Source: Pyrocephalus nanus (taxonomy: Eukaryota; Chordata; Aves; Passeriformes; Tyrannidae). Taken from it: 64,000 nucleotides of DNA. Position numbers and translations under genes: made by a program. The stretch spans positions 17,550,001-17,614,000 of the forward strand of contig CM076268.1 of the NCBI GenBank assembly GCA_038380795.1. The letters run 5' to 3'. The notes beneath the pieces were generated by a model, which was given only the letters and a program-made list of their open reading frames with translations, was not told the DNA's origin and searched no databases. Shown here piece after piece: positions 8,912 to 21,135 of the stretch; positions within the stretch are counted from its first letter, which is position 1; every line of letters starts with the position of its first letter.

Positions 8912-11900
8912 TAAGCATTCCAGGCTTTAAAGGAAACAGGACCAATGCAGAGGGCCCTTTAGCTGTGGAAAATGATGTTGAGTTTTTAATCCTTCTTTTC
9001 AGATTTTTTTCTTCTAAAATCCTTCTTCTTCAGTCTATCGAGAGAGACTTCAATAGTACAGGTATATGATTTAGGGGGATGTGGAAGGATGTGCTACCTA
9101 TACTTCCAGGGAGAGTTTAGATGACAGGTACTTTTATTTGTCCTCAGAACAAAGCAGCAAACAATTCAGGGATTAAGTAGTCCAAAGCCTAGGATGAGCT
9201 ATAGAAAATCTGTTTTTAAGGTGAGCGAGATATACCCTTTTTATCCAAAAATTATGAAAAGCATTGCTCAATATTGTGTTTATGTCTGTTTACACACCTC
9301 TTCAGTCATTCATAGTAGCTGTGGAAAATTATACCCCTAAGAACATGGGTAATTGTACAGCCCTTTTAAGGGATTTATTTACAAAACTTCTTAGTCTTAA
9401 TAGCTGAGACAATGGAATTTGTCAAGCTATCAAGACAAACGAGCATGGGAAATACATATATGCTAAGCACTGGAACGATTTAATTCTTCACAAGAATGCT
9501 CCTTTGACACTTGCAGCTTACAAAATGTGCAGGATCAGAGGTGGCCTACTCAGTTGATCTTAAAGAAAAACTAAATGCCTAGCAGTTGCCTTCCCTCTCT
9601 TTTTATCCTTGCAACCTTCTCCACTGGTATTCTCTTTTCCTGGTAACCCCAAAATAATTCTCCTGAGCAGCTGTTGAGAACCTCCCCTAAGGACACTGGC
9701 CAAGTCCTGCTAGCTGCTCCGCCAGGTTTAATCCCTTGGCAGTCAGATGATCACTCCCAGGTGCCTGCATCAGTTGCAAACTTGTAACACATTGCATGCA
9801 CAGGTCCTGCTGCAAATTGAGGCTTATGCCTCATAACCTGTCCTAGAAAACTACGTGTGAGAAGCCAAACACTTCCTCTGGCCCTTTTCCTCTTCTACTC
9901 AGCTCCAGGCAGGATGGTTTGCATTTCAGGTGTTTTCTCTCAAAGTCTTTTCCCCCGGGGGTGGGAGAGCCTCCTGTTACCCTCCCACCTGCCTCTCTAG
10001 AGCTCACTTTAGCCCAGCTCATCTCAGCTCAAAGGAGCAGGAAGGAAGACTCGTCCCTCTTGAATCCTAGTCCAGGGAGGTCTTGGTTTGGCTCAGTGTG
10101 ATCGCTGAAGTGACCTGAACTCATGTTGGACTTTATTGCTGTGCAGGTGTGCTGGTGGCAGGGGGAGGCTCAAATACTCCCATGTGCAGTCTCTTCCCTG
10201 GATGTAAATCAAGTGCCAGGTCCTCTGGTGAGGAAGCAGAGCATTCTGATGGTGTGTGAGGGGAGGGGGCTCTGGGGAGGCTGTGAATGTTGGGTCAGTA
10301 GGGCCATGCTGATGTAGAGCTGCAGGATACAGTGCTTGAGGGTGTCCAAGTTTCTTGTCAGCCACAGTTCCAGTGTGATCAGGGCTAACCCAAAGCTAAT
10401 AATGGCTTAGTAACTTTGCTGCTATTGTGGTGAGGAAAGCAAAAGATAATGAAATTACTTATTCTGTGGGTTTTGATTGTTTCCAGTGTCTTTCCTCTGT
10501 TCCCACAACCATGGCTCATCCTGGATTCAGCACTGTCTGGTGTTTCTTGTAACTCGCTGGTGGAGAATTGCTTTTCCAGTTTATGACATCTCCATTTTGT
10601 GTTATGTAGCAGGCCTGTTTCCTAAACCAGAAAGCTGAAGCAAAATCTGGCTTGGAGCTTGCAGCTGACTGGCACATAACTAGTGTGTTTAGCAACACTC
10701 TTTTGCAAGTACTGTGATTGAGAGTTTACTATTTTATCTGCTTTCTAGAAATTCCTGATGCTGTGTTCTTAACTAAAACTCCCCTTCTACCCCTGTTAAA
10801 CCTGGGCTCTAAGCCTGCTCCTCTGCTTCCTTTTCTTTCTTGAGATTAATTGCATAGTTTAGCCAATATGCTGTATGCATTTTTTTTCTCTTTTTGTGAC
10901 TTAGATCTGTATCTTGACTAATTGAACCATTTTTTTAGAAGAAGGAATTTCATTTCCCTCTGCACTTGGCACAGCTAGCAGACGAGCACTGTTATACTCT
11001 GAAAGCTATGGACAGAGAACAAAAGAACAGAGCATGTAACATGTGGAAAGGCACATGCACTCAGCCATAGCAGCACAACAAGCTGACTCCCTATTTCCTT
11101 TGTCTATTGAACTTCAGCTTGCTGCTTCACTGCTTTTCTTTTAGACTTCTGAATCTAATGGTAATGGGATAAGTTAGTGCTTATGTACTAGCATCAGTAC
11201 TGTTTCTAGAAGTCAGCAATACTGATGGATCCTAATATTTGCAGTTAGCACTGATTTGATTACTCTTATTTATTTATAATATTACTGTGAAACCCTGATC
11301 AAATTCTAGGTGCCAGGAGCTGTAGAAACTCAGAGGAAAAGACTTGTCCCCCAAGAGGCTAAAGTCATAGTATGGACCTTCTGCATGTAGAAATTACTTA
11401 TTCCTGGTGGCTACAGTGAAGTTTTGAACCAAGATGAAGAAATCTACAACGTGCATTTTGTGAAACTTAATTAGCTTCTTTGTTAGAAGGTTTTAGTCAA
11501 AACTTTCTCAGTACAGATATCTGAATTTGACTGACCCTTTGAGATACCTGAAAAGCTTATGGTTGTGTGTTATATACAAAGCAATAACACTCAAACAAAA
11601 CAAGTAATGTTTGTATGTTTGTTTTTTATTTCCCAGTATTGTTATTACGAATCTTGATTATTTAATGTAGATGTAGCAGATACTAAGCTTCCATCTGGCT
11701 GTGGCAAGGACTGAGATTTCGAAGCTTTTTTTTCTTGTTGCAATACAGATGAACTGTGGTTTAAAATCCAGTGTTGTAGTGGATCTCTAATAATTATGCT
11801 GTTACACCTGTGTACTTACGGTACTTCTACCTTTCAATATCAAAATTCCTCACAGCAGCATAAAAAAACCAGCACGGGATTCAAGGCAAAGCTTAGATGC

Positions 11901-12050
11901 AAGTCACAGAAAGGTAGCTGGTGTTTTGTCTAACTACCTTTGCCAGTGGCTCTCAGGGTATAACTGAATTTTCATTCTGCTTGAGTGGGAATTCCAGGAT
12001 GAGATTATTAGTGATTGTCCAGCAGTATGTGATGTAGCTCATGGCAGTGC

Positions 12051-12118
12051 ATATATATATATATAAATTTTATTTCTATATACAAATATAGAAATATAAT
12101 ATATATGTGTGTGTGTGT
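12051..12118. repeat. (AT)n and (GT)n microsatellite cluster
   Basis: An alternating AT run at 12051-12065 is followed by AT-rich interrupted sequence and then a GT run at 12106-12118. Length polymorphism is likely. Confidence 0.9.
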
Positions 12119-14390
12119 AAATGCCCCATTGCTTTTTTCTTTTGGTATATCTATATTTACTGTCTATCTATCTATAAAACTATGGTAGATAAGGTATGGT
12201 GTAAGAAAGCTGGAGATGACAATAAACCAGAGTCATGGCTGATAGTTAGTTAAAGGCAAACACCTTCCAAAAGGACCATGAGGGAGCAGTGATGGGCATT
12301 CATACAGGATGTGGACATGCATGCTCAATCTCAGGAGCAACCTAAGGGTTTTTCTTCCGGGTAAAGACATGCTGACAGGGAACAAGACAGTTGAAACTTT
12401 CATGGTGACGATAAATTTGGTTTTTGCTGAGTTTCAAAAGGAAACAACAGTTACGCAGTTGAGCAAATGTCAAAGTCTTCCAGGAATTTCTGGGCTTGTT
12501 ACGCAACAGAATTGGGCAGAGCAGGAGAGGTCCCAAGACAGTAAGTGCTCTTACATTTTATGGAAATGACTAACTAGGCAGAGGCAAGAGATATTTACAT
12601 CATTTTAACTACCCATTTAGGGAGGAAGCAACCCTGGTCCACTCTGTGTGAGTGGTCTGACATCCCTGCATGAGCATGCAGCTCTGGATCAACTGCAGCC
12701 TGGGCTGTTCCTTCGCTTCAGGCTAAGTGAGAAACAAGCAGAATGTTTTGGAGGGTGTATGTGTGGGGTGAGCTTTGGGGACATGGGAGAGGAGTGAGGG
12801 TTTTGTGGGGCAGTATAGAAAATGTGGAGGTAGCTGGAGATACTGCTCTGTCAAGAAGGACCGGGAAGAGGTTCTATGGTTTTTGTGGTTGTAGTGTGTA
12901 ACTCACAAAGTCAATAATACACGGAAAACAAGGATTTACAACTCTCAAGCACTTTCTTTGATTTGAACTATGCCCCTTGTTTTTCACTGAAAACAGTGAT
13001 AAAATCAGGAGCCAACTCATGATCCCAACTGGGCATTTCTGCAGAAGAGACCTAGTGATGGCTCAGCACCGTCCTGCTTCTTCACAGGAAAGTGAACTCC
13101 AGAGCCATGACCTCTTTTTTGCTAAAAGGAAGAGCAGGTCTTGGTCAGTTGTGTGGGAGACGGAATGGTGTCAGACTGACCACAGAGAAAACTGAGTGGT
13201 AGGAAGCATGGAGTAAATCCTAGCAGGTAACTGGCTTCAGAGCCCACGTTATTTTAGGATTGATAATTGTAGACAAGGATGTTTTACAACAGAGTGGTAG
13301 CAGCTCTAAGTGAAGGCACAGAAATGTGATTTAATTGCACAGATATGTAACGTTCTGTGTTTTTAATCATCTCTGACCAAAAACTGCTTCTGGTATCATT
13401 ACTGTATACTTTTTTCCTAGGTCAATCACTTCTCTTTTAATTTATCTAGTTTAGATGAATTTAAGACCCAAGATTGCATTACACTTATGTAAATGATTAT
13501 AAATTCTGGGAGTAGAGACAGTAGGTATCAAATTAAATAACCTTTTGTGAGAACAAAGGTACTCCACATTAAGTGGACATGAAATCAATGTAAAGAATTT
13601 TCTTAGAAATTACAAATTTCTTTTTTTTGTCTTTGAAAACTGAGTAGACTGATCAGGAAGCTATGTGCAGATTCAGGTCATATGGCTCTTTCTCTTTATA
13701 GGAGATGGTTCTCTAGATCAAAACACATTGATCTGTCCCAGACGGAGTACTCTGGCCTCTAGGCTCTTTGACTGTGGCAATACATGCTGTCCTCTCCCTT
13801 CCACACCTGATTGTTCAAGGATCTGTGAATCCCACACTCTGACAATACCAGCCCTCACCTAATCCAGCCCAGTTCTGCATCCCCACCTCTAGAAAGCCTC
13901 CCTTGCACAAGGCAGTCTAAGTTCTTTTCTCACACTTCCCTTTCTCTTCTCCTGCTCCTACATCCCTTAGTACATTCTCAGAGTGGGAACAAGTGCTGTA
14001 GCATATCTGAAAACGAAAACACTCAAGCTTTTTTCTTTTTCTTTCCTTTTTTTTTTTTTTTCCTTAATTTAGTTTCCCTTTAGCATTTTGCTGTCAGCTT
14101 GACCAAGTGACAGCTGTCTAAAACATCATGTCACCAGTTCCAGAGATGCTTCCTCTTTTGGAGATTGGTTGAAACAAGCTGCCTTACTTTGCTTGGGCAA
14201 TACTCTAAAAGCATTTTGCCACACCTGCAGGTGTTGCATTGATCTAAGTTGTGTCATCCTGGCTGGTGTACGTTGTTTTGCATCTGGAATAGAAAGAATG
14301 GGAGTTAAAAAGAAAAAACAAAAAACAACTGAGTGGGCCCTAATCCTTTCCGTCAGGTAGAAGCTTGGTTTTGGCTTGCAGCCTGTCAAG

Positions 14391-14412
14391 ATGAAGATTA
14401 AATGAAGATTAA
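14391..14412 (+). repeat. Tandem duplication of an 11-bp unit
   Basis: ATGAAGATTAA occurs twice head to tail. It is a short local duplication with no visible functional context. Confidence 0.85.
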
Positions 14413-15887
14413 ACCTCCCCTTTGCTGAAGTCTTCATCAGCACTTCATTTTTCTCAGTGCTTCCCATGAGCTGAAATTACCATCTGAATCTGGAAGGGTG
14501 GGGGGAAAATCTTACTCAAAAATATGAGGATCTGAAATGTTTTCTGGGGTTTTCTCAACTTTGTAATGCAAAAGGGGAATAACAGTCTTTAAGAACAGAG
14601 AGAGCAGAATTTTCTTGTGGCAAAGGGGGAGTTTCCTGTCCATGTGAAATCCTGGTTAGACCTCAAGCAGCACTGAGAAGGTAGTAGAACAAAATCTGTG
14701 GAAATAACTACTTCAAACACTGGCTGAGAATGACTATCTCTGCCTTTGCAATAAGGAGAATTGTTCTACGTTGAATATTGATATTTTTGTACTTACAATT
14801 CTCTTTCATTTAGATGTTTTTTTCCCCCCAACCTTCTTTTCATTGCTACGTCATTCTGCAATGCTAATTTTGCCTTCAAAAGTTTTCTGGTTCTTGGTCA
14901 ACTTTATTACTGGGCCTCCTTTCTAGGGAATGAAAATTGAGAGCAGGCAGAAGTGATGCTAGTTCACAACTCTTCTAATCACACACTGAGGACAATATGA
15001 TAATGTGTGTCAAAGATTTTAATCTATCAGGATTTTGGGAATAGTCCCATTAACCGTTGTCAGTCTGGTTTAAGAAAAAAGCTCACTTGTGAATTTATAC
15101 TTCTAAATTTTTGGATAGGTAATATAATTTTGGAACTTTCTGTCTGAAAATTGGGATAATAGAAATATTTTCTTGGAGATCTGCACAACTGAAGCAAATT
15201 TCAAACTGTACTGAGGCCATTAGGTGACTAGACTTCATTTGATTGAAAATGTTAATTACTGGAAATAATGAGCAACACAAATGCTAAATCTTAGTTGAAT
15301 ATATTCTGCATAGATCTATGGCTTGTATTGCCTACATCTGTTTTACTTTACAGGGTGCAGGCTGGACACGGGTGGAAAGGAAAGTGTAGATTGAACTTTG
15401 AAGAGGGTTGAGTGCTGCTGCTGCTGTGATGGTCCAGAATTGTAATGAAGAATGTGTGACTTGTGTAGGAAAATCAAGTGGTGTAAATAAAAGAGCGAGA
15501 AGAAAGGAACTTGCAAGTGGTTACCTAGTGATGGACTTGCTTTCTGTCTAAGCAGTGAAGCTGCAGTTTGAGCACAAAATATGCCTAGCATCCACTTTGA
15601 CCTCTTTTTTTTTAGAAGGTTGCAGAAACAGAGAGTCTGCCTCTTTGCTCCTTTCCTAGTTAGGTGAGCTGAGGACTAAGAGATTAAAACTGATTAATGC
15701 TGGAGTATATCCTCTTAATGACATGCAAATATTCGGCAAGGAATTAGATAAATTTGTCTAAGAATTTAGATAAATTACATCTATGTAAAGCTTTTTCTGA
15801 AGTGAAAACCGAGACAATATTATGACTGCGTTGGCATGCAAAGCTCTGGCACTTTGTTTCAAAAGTAGTTGCTAAAAATGTCATTTA

Positions 15888-15913
15888 GGGCTTTGGTTTG
15901 GTTTGGGTTTTTT
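15888..15913 (+). repeat. G/T-rich tract
   Basis: GGGCTTTGGTTTGG is followed by further TTTGGG/TTTT runs. This is one of several similar tracts in the window. Confidence 0.6.
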
Positions 15914-17700
15914 GCCACTATCTTCTTTTAATGTTATCTCATCATGTAAAATTTTCCCATACCATCTCCACATTGCTCCTAGTTGGTTCCACAGGCTCTT
16001 CCTCTGCCCTCAAACTCTTGTTCTCCTCCTTGACTTCTGCTGTTTGTTATCTCAAGCTCCTGAACTCACAGCACAGTGCAGCCATAGCTCGTGGTGTCTC
16101 TGCATGAGACAGCTTCATAGCAGCAGAGGAGCTCCCAAGGGACACAGGATCAGGCCTGGAGCAGAGCAGAGTGCTCTGGTGTCCCTGCCTGCCTCTGCAG
16201 GGGCAGAATCTTGGCCTCCCTCCTCTGGGGGCCACATGGGAAAGGTACCCAGATATGCAGAGCTGTCCAGAAGCTGCTGCACACATAACATTAAAATCAC
16301 AGCTGAGACTTGAATTGCACCACTTGGAAAAACAGTCATTTCGAATCAAAACAAGTAGGATATTTTAAGTTTCATTTTTAAGAAAGAAAATTACATAACC
16401 TATTTCTTGGCATTTTAAATTTTTAGATTAATTCAAAATTCTTGTTTAATTTGGAAAAAATTAAAAGCTTTTAATTTTAAAAAATAGAAAGGAATCAAAT
16501 AGGAGTGTTACTTTAAAGAAATTGATTTCTAGCCCCACCTAGATTAGATTTCCTAATTGTTTTTAATAATCCAAGTATGCATCTTTTCAGCAAATAAAAA
16601 TTTAGTTTTATTCTGAAAAGAATCACCTAGCTCCTATGTGATGATCTGATGCATGACATCATTTCTGGAGGATATGTTCTCATATTTCAACTAAAAAAAA
16701 ATCCCATTTTCCTTTCTTTCTTTGCATTTCTTAACTCTCACTTATCTAGGAATGCACATCTTTTTTTTTTCTTGTAACTTATTATGAATATTTCATCTAA
16801 ACCTCTTAAGCTCTTCCTCGTTGACTACTGACAGTGTATATTATGGTTTATTGCATATTTTAATCCTTTAATTTATTTGGATGCAGGATTTGATATCAGG
16901 AGGGAATGAAAATTGCAGTCAATATTGAAGGTGCTGTGCAAAATTTGTGGGTTGAATTCACATAAAGCAGACACTGAAAATGATGAAATTTCTACTGCTG
17001 GGTGCTCATTCCACTTGAGACTTTCTTTATCTTTGCAAATTATCTATCTAGAAGGAAAGCCTGTAAATGCTCCTTCTGTTTTCTGTCAGTGAGAGCAAAA
17101 CCCTCAGACTGCCTCTCTTCAAAGCAGTTGGTCATTCTGCATTTTGCAGCTGAATCATCCCCATGTGTTTATTTTACAGACACTCTGAGGTTTTTTTCAC
17201 CCTAATTGCTGTGGGGGTTTTTTATACCCAAGAATTATTTTGCCACATACAAAGCAATTTCATTCCTGCTTGCTTAATCTGTTCTGATTGCATGTCTTCC
17301 AACTTGTCAGGAATCATAACCATAGGTGCTGGATCCCATAGAAAATATCACATATAATTCAGAATTGAAGCTAATTGTTGGTTCTTTACTGAAGAGGCCA
17401 CTAAAGCTTGTATGAGTTTGGTCTACAAAGCTCTTTTGTTGAGCTCTGTTCTTTTCTGAAGGCCAGTGTAATCCTTAACTGTGGATTGCACGAACGAGGT
17501 TGAGACTGAGCAAAGAAACTCCCAGTAACATGCTGGGCAGAGCTGGATTAAAGAGATGTAGGACTTCAGCATGCTGGAAATGGGCTGAAGTGAAGGGTGA
17601 CCTATATTTCAAAGAGCTTAAAAGTCACATAGAGTTCAGCATCCTGAGACGCCGCTTTCTGCAAAAAGCATGGTCAGAAGCAGAGCTGAGATTCCTAATG

Positions 17701-17740
17701 AAGCTTCACAGTTCTTACTGAAGCTTCACAGTTCTTACTG
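17701..17740 (+). repeat. Perfect 20-bp tandem duplication
   Basis: The unit AAGCTTCACAGTTCTTACTG occurs twice, back to back and without mismatch. Perfect identity implies a recent duplication or an assembly duplication. Confidence 0.97.
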
Positions 17741-17828
17741 ATGTTTTAGATGTGAGACCGAAGGAAGACACTGTGTTCTGACCTCATTGTCTTTTATTTT
17801 CTTTACAAATAAAAATAACCCACCCCCA

Positions 17829-17872
17829 AGAAAAATAAAAGAAAGAAAAGAAAAAAAAAGAAAAAGAGAAGC
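17829..17872 (+). repeat. Purine-rich (A/G) tract
   Basis: This is an almost pure run of A and G (mainly GAAA and AAAAG units), one T aside, low-complexity sequence. Confidence 0.85.
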
Positions 17873-19479
17873 AAGCCTCTGTGAAGGAAGATTATGTATT
17901 TGTTTTCCTTTAGGAGGAAAGAGACAAAATCCTGATGTTTTCTATTGATTGGGAAACCAGCTGAGTAATGGGGAATGTGGCACTGAAAGAAATATTGAAC
18001 AGGGAGTAGAACTGAGCATGGTGCAGAAGAAAAGGAGGTTGAATAGCAGGGCTATTCAATGCAGTTTATGGAGGAGGAAGATGGTTTAAAGTGAGCTGCT
18101 GTATCCCCAGTGAGGCTGGGGAGGAGGCTTGCAGCAGTTGTTTAGAATCACTTATTGATAAATTGCCTAAGATAACTTCTTGTGACATGGACACTCACAA
18201 GAAGGAAAATGAAAATAGATTGCAACAGTAGGTAATTTTTGAGTGCTTATAGTGCATTTTCTCACTTAGAGGTTAGAGATGAATTCCCTGCTAACTCAGT
18301 TTAATTAGAAACATTCCTCTTGTATTTTAAAAACTTAAAGGAGAATACTAAAAATTGTTAAATAAAATAGATCAGCACCGTCATCTCATTTGCCCTCTCC
18401 ACTAAAAATGGTGAGTTCTTTACTACCATAAAATTCTGACTTATTACTTATTCAAGAACTTTTTATACTTTTCAATCTTCATATTATAAGAAATATGGCT
18501 TTTTATGGCTCCACACTAATGTATTGTTACATAAAGCATTGTAAGATAACAGTAGATCTCTGACTGCACCTGCCATAAGGCCCAGGTCTGCCAGATAACT
18601 TTCCAAAAGAAGCAGTAGAAGGCTCCTGTAAGGTATACATTGTACTCTGCTTTTTGGGCAAACTTAGAAAATGACAAGGAAGAATGACATATTACTAAGT
18701 ATGAGATGACTCATTGCCAAAACATTAGTTGACACTGGCTAATAACAAACCTATCAGCAGGACCAGGAAATTAACTGACTTTGTTGGATCGATCAGCTTA
18801 CAACATTCCTGCTGATATTCAAACAGTGATATAAAATATAAATGTCCAGACATTTCTGTGGATAAAAAAGAATTCTACTGCTCCCACTCCATATTTGAAT
18901 TGTTTTCATCCTCACCCCAAGCCCAACTCTCAACCCACTATATGTATATGTTGATTTTTAATACTTCTTTTATTTTTCAACAATTAGAACAGCAAATCCT
19001 TAGTAAATCAATACATACCTGTGAAAGTGGATTAGAATAACCATCTTCTTTATGGGCTTCTGAAAATCTAGGTCAGAGTGTACGCAAATTCTGACTGATG
19101 TAATCACTTCTGGTGGCAGAAAGTCTAATAGAGCAAAGCTATTTGTGCTTGAATGTCAACTCAAATGCTTCCCATACCGAGGCTTTTGATATTGTTCCTT
19201 CACGAGCAGCACAGATAATGAAGGAGTCTGTGACACAATGTCTTCATTGTGCAAATGACTTTTGGCACTTAGCCTTTTTATTCTTGCACACAGATGAAGG
19301 GGCTGCTTGGCTTTTCAGCCAATAGTGAGGGTGGAGGAACAAATGTGTGTGTAAGGTGGAGGTCTCCCCAGCCCCTTTGATTATGGCACTATGGGCATTC
19401 ATGTGTTGTGTTCAGACCGGTTCAAGGCAACTTCTGTTTCAGTTACTACAAACATTTGACTTCAACTCAGGCCCTGAAA
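17873..19479. other. Non-coding stretch
   Basis: This is AT-rich sequence without recognised exons or repeats. Only short chance open frames are present. Confidence 0.45.
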
Positions 19480-19605
19480 CTCATGAGCTCTCTGAGGTTG
19501 GCACAGAGACAAGAGCTCCCCGAGGTCTGTCAATGCAGTCCCCTGCCAGGAGCTGTTGGACTAGGTGATCACTACGATTTCCTGCAAGCCTCCAGAATTA
19601 CATGG
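19480..19605 (+). mobile_element. Probable diverged CR1 3' end, plus orientation
   Basis: The stretch around 19550-19600 contains TGTTGGACTAGGTGATCACT and then a TTCCTGCAAGCCT-like block and AATTACATGG. That is the order of the conserved CR1 3' UTR (TTGGACTAGATGATC, then CCTTCCAACC, then ATTCTATG) with many substitutions. Boundaries are approximate. Confidence 0.5.
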
Positions 19606-20805
19606 TTTCCTCTGTTTCCATATGGGCATGAAGCAGCCTATAGAGTGTTGTTCTGTGTCAGGCACTGCTGTTTCCCAGGAGAAATGGTTGGCTTCTGAAT
19701 TTTCTCCAGTTTTCTGCTGCCCCCTCCCAGTATTTCTCACCCTTACCTGTGCTCAGCCTTCTCAATTGGAAGAGGAGCAATGAATCCCAGCAGGACCCCC
19801 TCCCAAGTGCAGAAGCGTCTATGTTAATTTCAGCTAGCAGAGAGATAAACTTTTTCTTTAAATCTTGATAATGTTCTGTGTGGAGTTACAAAACTGACAG
19901 TTGATGCTCCCTGAAAGGAGTTCTGACCCCCTTCTTCCGGCTCCCATTGCAATGTGATGTGGTGGCACCATGCTTCCTTCTCTTTGGTGATGTAGTTGAA
20001 GTTGGCTCTGGGGTTGCCTTCCCTCAGTGTCTGCTGAGGGATCGCTGACCCTTTGAACTTGTCTGTAGTCAGTCACAGGGTGTGGGTAAGGCAGTGAGCA
20101 CAGTCATCTCAACAAGAAAGTGCTTCCTGGGAAGCTGTGAATCACTGTGGGGCTGCTGTCGTGCTTTCTCTTCTTTACCACAAGCACAGGAGCTCATGAC
20201 ACCCACTCAGCCAGGGAGGGGCCCTGCCAGCAACTGGGGTGCATCAGTGCAGGGGTCTGTTCCAAGCCCCCAGCTGCCCAGGGAGCTTTTTTACAAATTT
20301 GGCAGGTCCTACGTGATGGGGGGGAGTAGAGCTGAGTGTCGGGAGCACCAGGAGCATCCTCTTCAGGGGAATGAAGCTGGAAGGAGAGCAGCTGTGAAAT
20401 TTGTGCTGTGCTGGAGAGGGACTCAGCATACACAGCCTGGATCTAGAAGCCTGTCTGCTGGACATGCTGTTACTGTTTGTTTATTGTTACAGTGTCCAGG
20501 AACTGCACTGATGGATGAAGACTTCTGTTGTGGCTGGAACTGTGTAAACATATAGTGCCTACAACATCCTTCCTTCCCCTTCTCACACCCCCTCCATTAC
20601 AGTGTATGCACTGGGTGTAGAGCATGGGATAACAGAAAGGTCCAAGCAGTGGGAAGGAGGTAAGGGAGGGAGTTTCTTATCTGTATACCATGGAAAAAGG
20701 GTTGGGCATCCTTGACAAAGGATAGTAAAAGGCTCTTGCTTCTGTCTAACTCCTTTGCAAGAGGTACCTTCCTGTGATGAACAGTGGTGATGAATAGATT
20801 GAATG
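19606..20805. other. Moderately GC-rich non-coding stretch
   Basis: This stretch has higher GC content than its neighbours. It includes a 157-codon open frame at 20082-20555 on the + strand. That translation has no recognisable domain, signal peptide or repeat, and other frames are also open here, as expected in GC-richer sequence. I do not annotate a gene. Confidence 0.4.
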
Positions 20806-20809
20806 GTGC

Positions 20810-21135
20810 TGGGAGCTAATCTTTATACACAGACAGCTAGATAGGCAGGAATAAGGAAGGCCTTGAAAGGTAGGATAAAGAGCTTCAGTTTCATGCGGGG
20901 GCCAACAAGGAAAACAATGTGATGGAGAACAGATGAGAGTTGATCTTTTGAGTTGCTTTCAGGGTGAATTTAAGCAAGACAAGACAGTGCTTGGTAACTC
21001 CCAAGAAAAGGATGTTGCAATACTTGACATGATGAGAACATGGATAGGATTTTTGACAGGCTGGCTGGGGCAGGAAATGTCTTAAAAAAAACTGCTGTGA
21101 TTTAGCTGTGGGCTAAACCTGAAGATCCAAAGAGA
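20810..21135 (+). repeat. Possible very old interspersed repeat, family unknown
   Basis: The segment reads like a degraded copy of an amniote-wide medium-reiterated repeat. A GGAAGGCCTTGAAAGGTAGG-like block comes first, and then GGGGGCCAACAAGG. A TGTTGCAATACTTGACATGA block with an ATGAGAACATGGATAGG continuation follows. The order resembles a consensus I recall from mammalian genomes, but I cannot name the family or verify it. No coding capacity is seen. Confidence 0.35.

Larger units (their letters stand above)
5183..12050. other. Non-coding stretch
   Basis: This is mostly AT-rich unique sequence. I found no supported exon. Small features are an A25 run at 6967-6991, a C/A-rich tract at 8884-8911 and an 11-bp inverted repeat (5839-5849 with 5957-5967). 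Open frames of 60-97 codons occur but have no family signature and are the length expected by chance. Confidence 0.5.
12119..17700. other. Non-coding stretch
   Basis: No coding exon is recognised. A segment at 12485-12540 sits between an acceptor-like site (TCTTCCAG) and a strong donor (GTAAGT at 12541), but I have no other support for it. Other items are a T-rich run near 14048-14062, an 11-bp tandem duplication at 14391-14412, a short CTG run near 15415-15428, and a G/T-rich tract at 15888-15913. Confidence 0.45.

Noticed and set aside
12309..12569. 86-codon open frame ending near the GTAAGT at 12541
   Set aside because: The donor is good but the upstream acceptor is weak, and the translation matches nothing I know.
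20082..20555. 157-codon open frame on +
   Set aside because: No domain, signal peptide or family resemblance. The sequence is locally GC-richer, with several overlapping open frames on both strands, so it fits chance.
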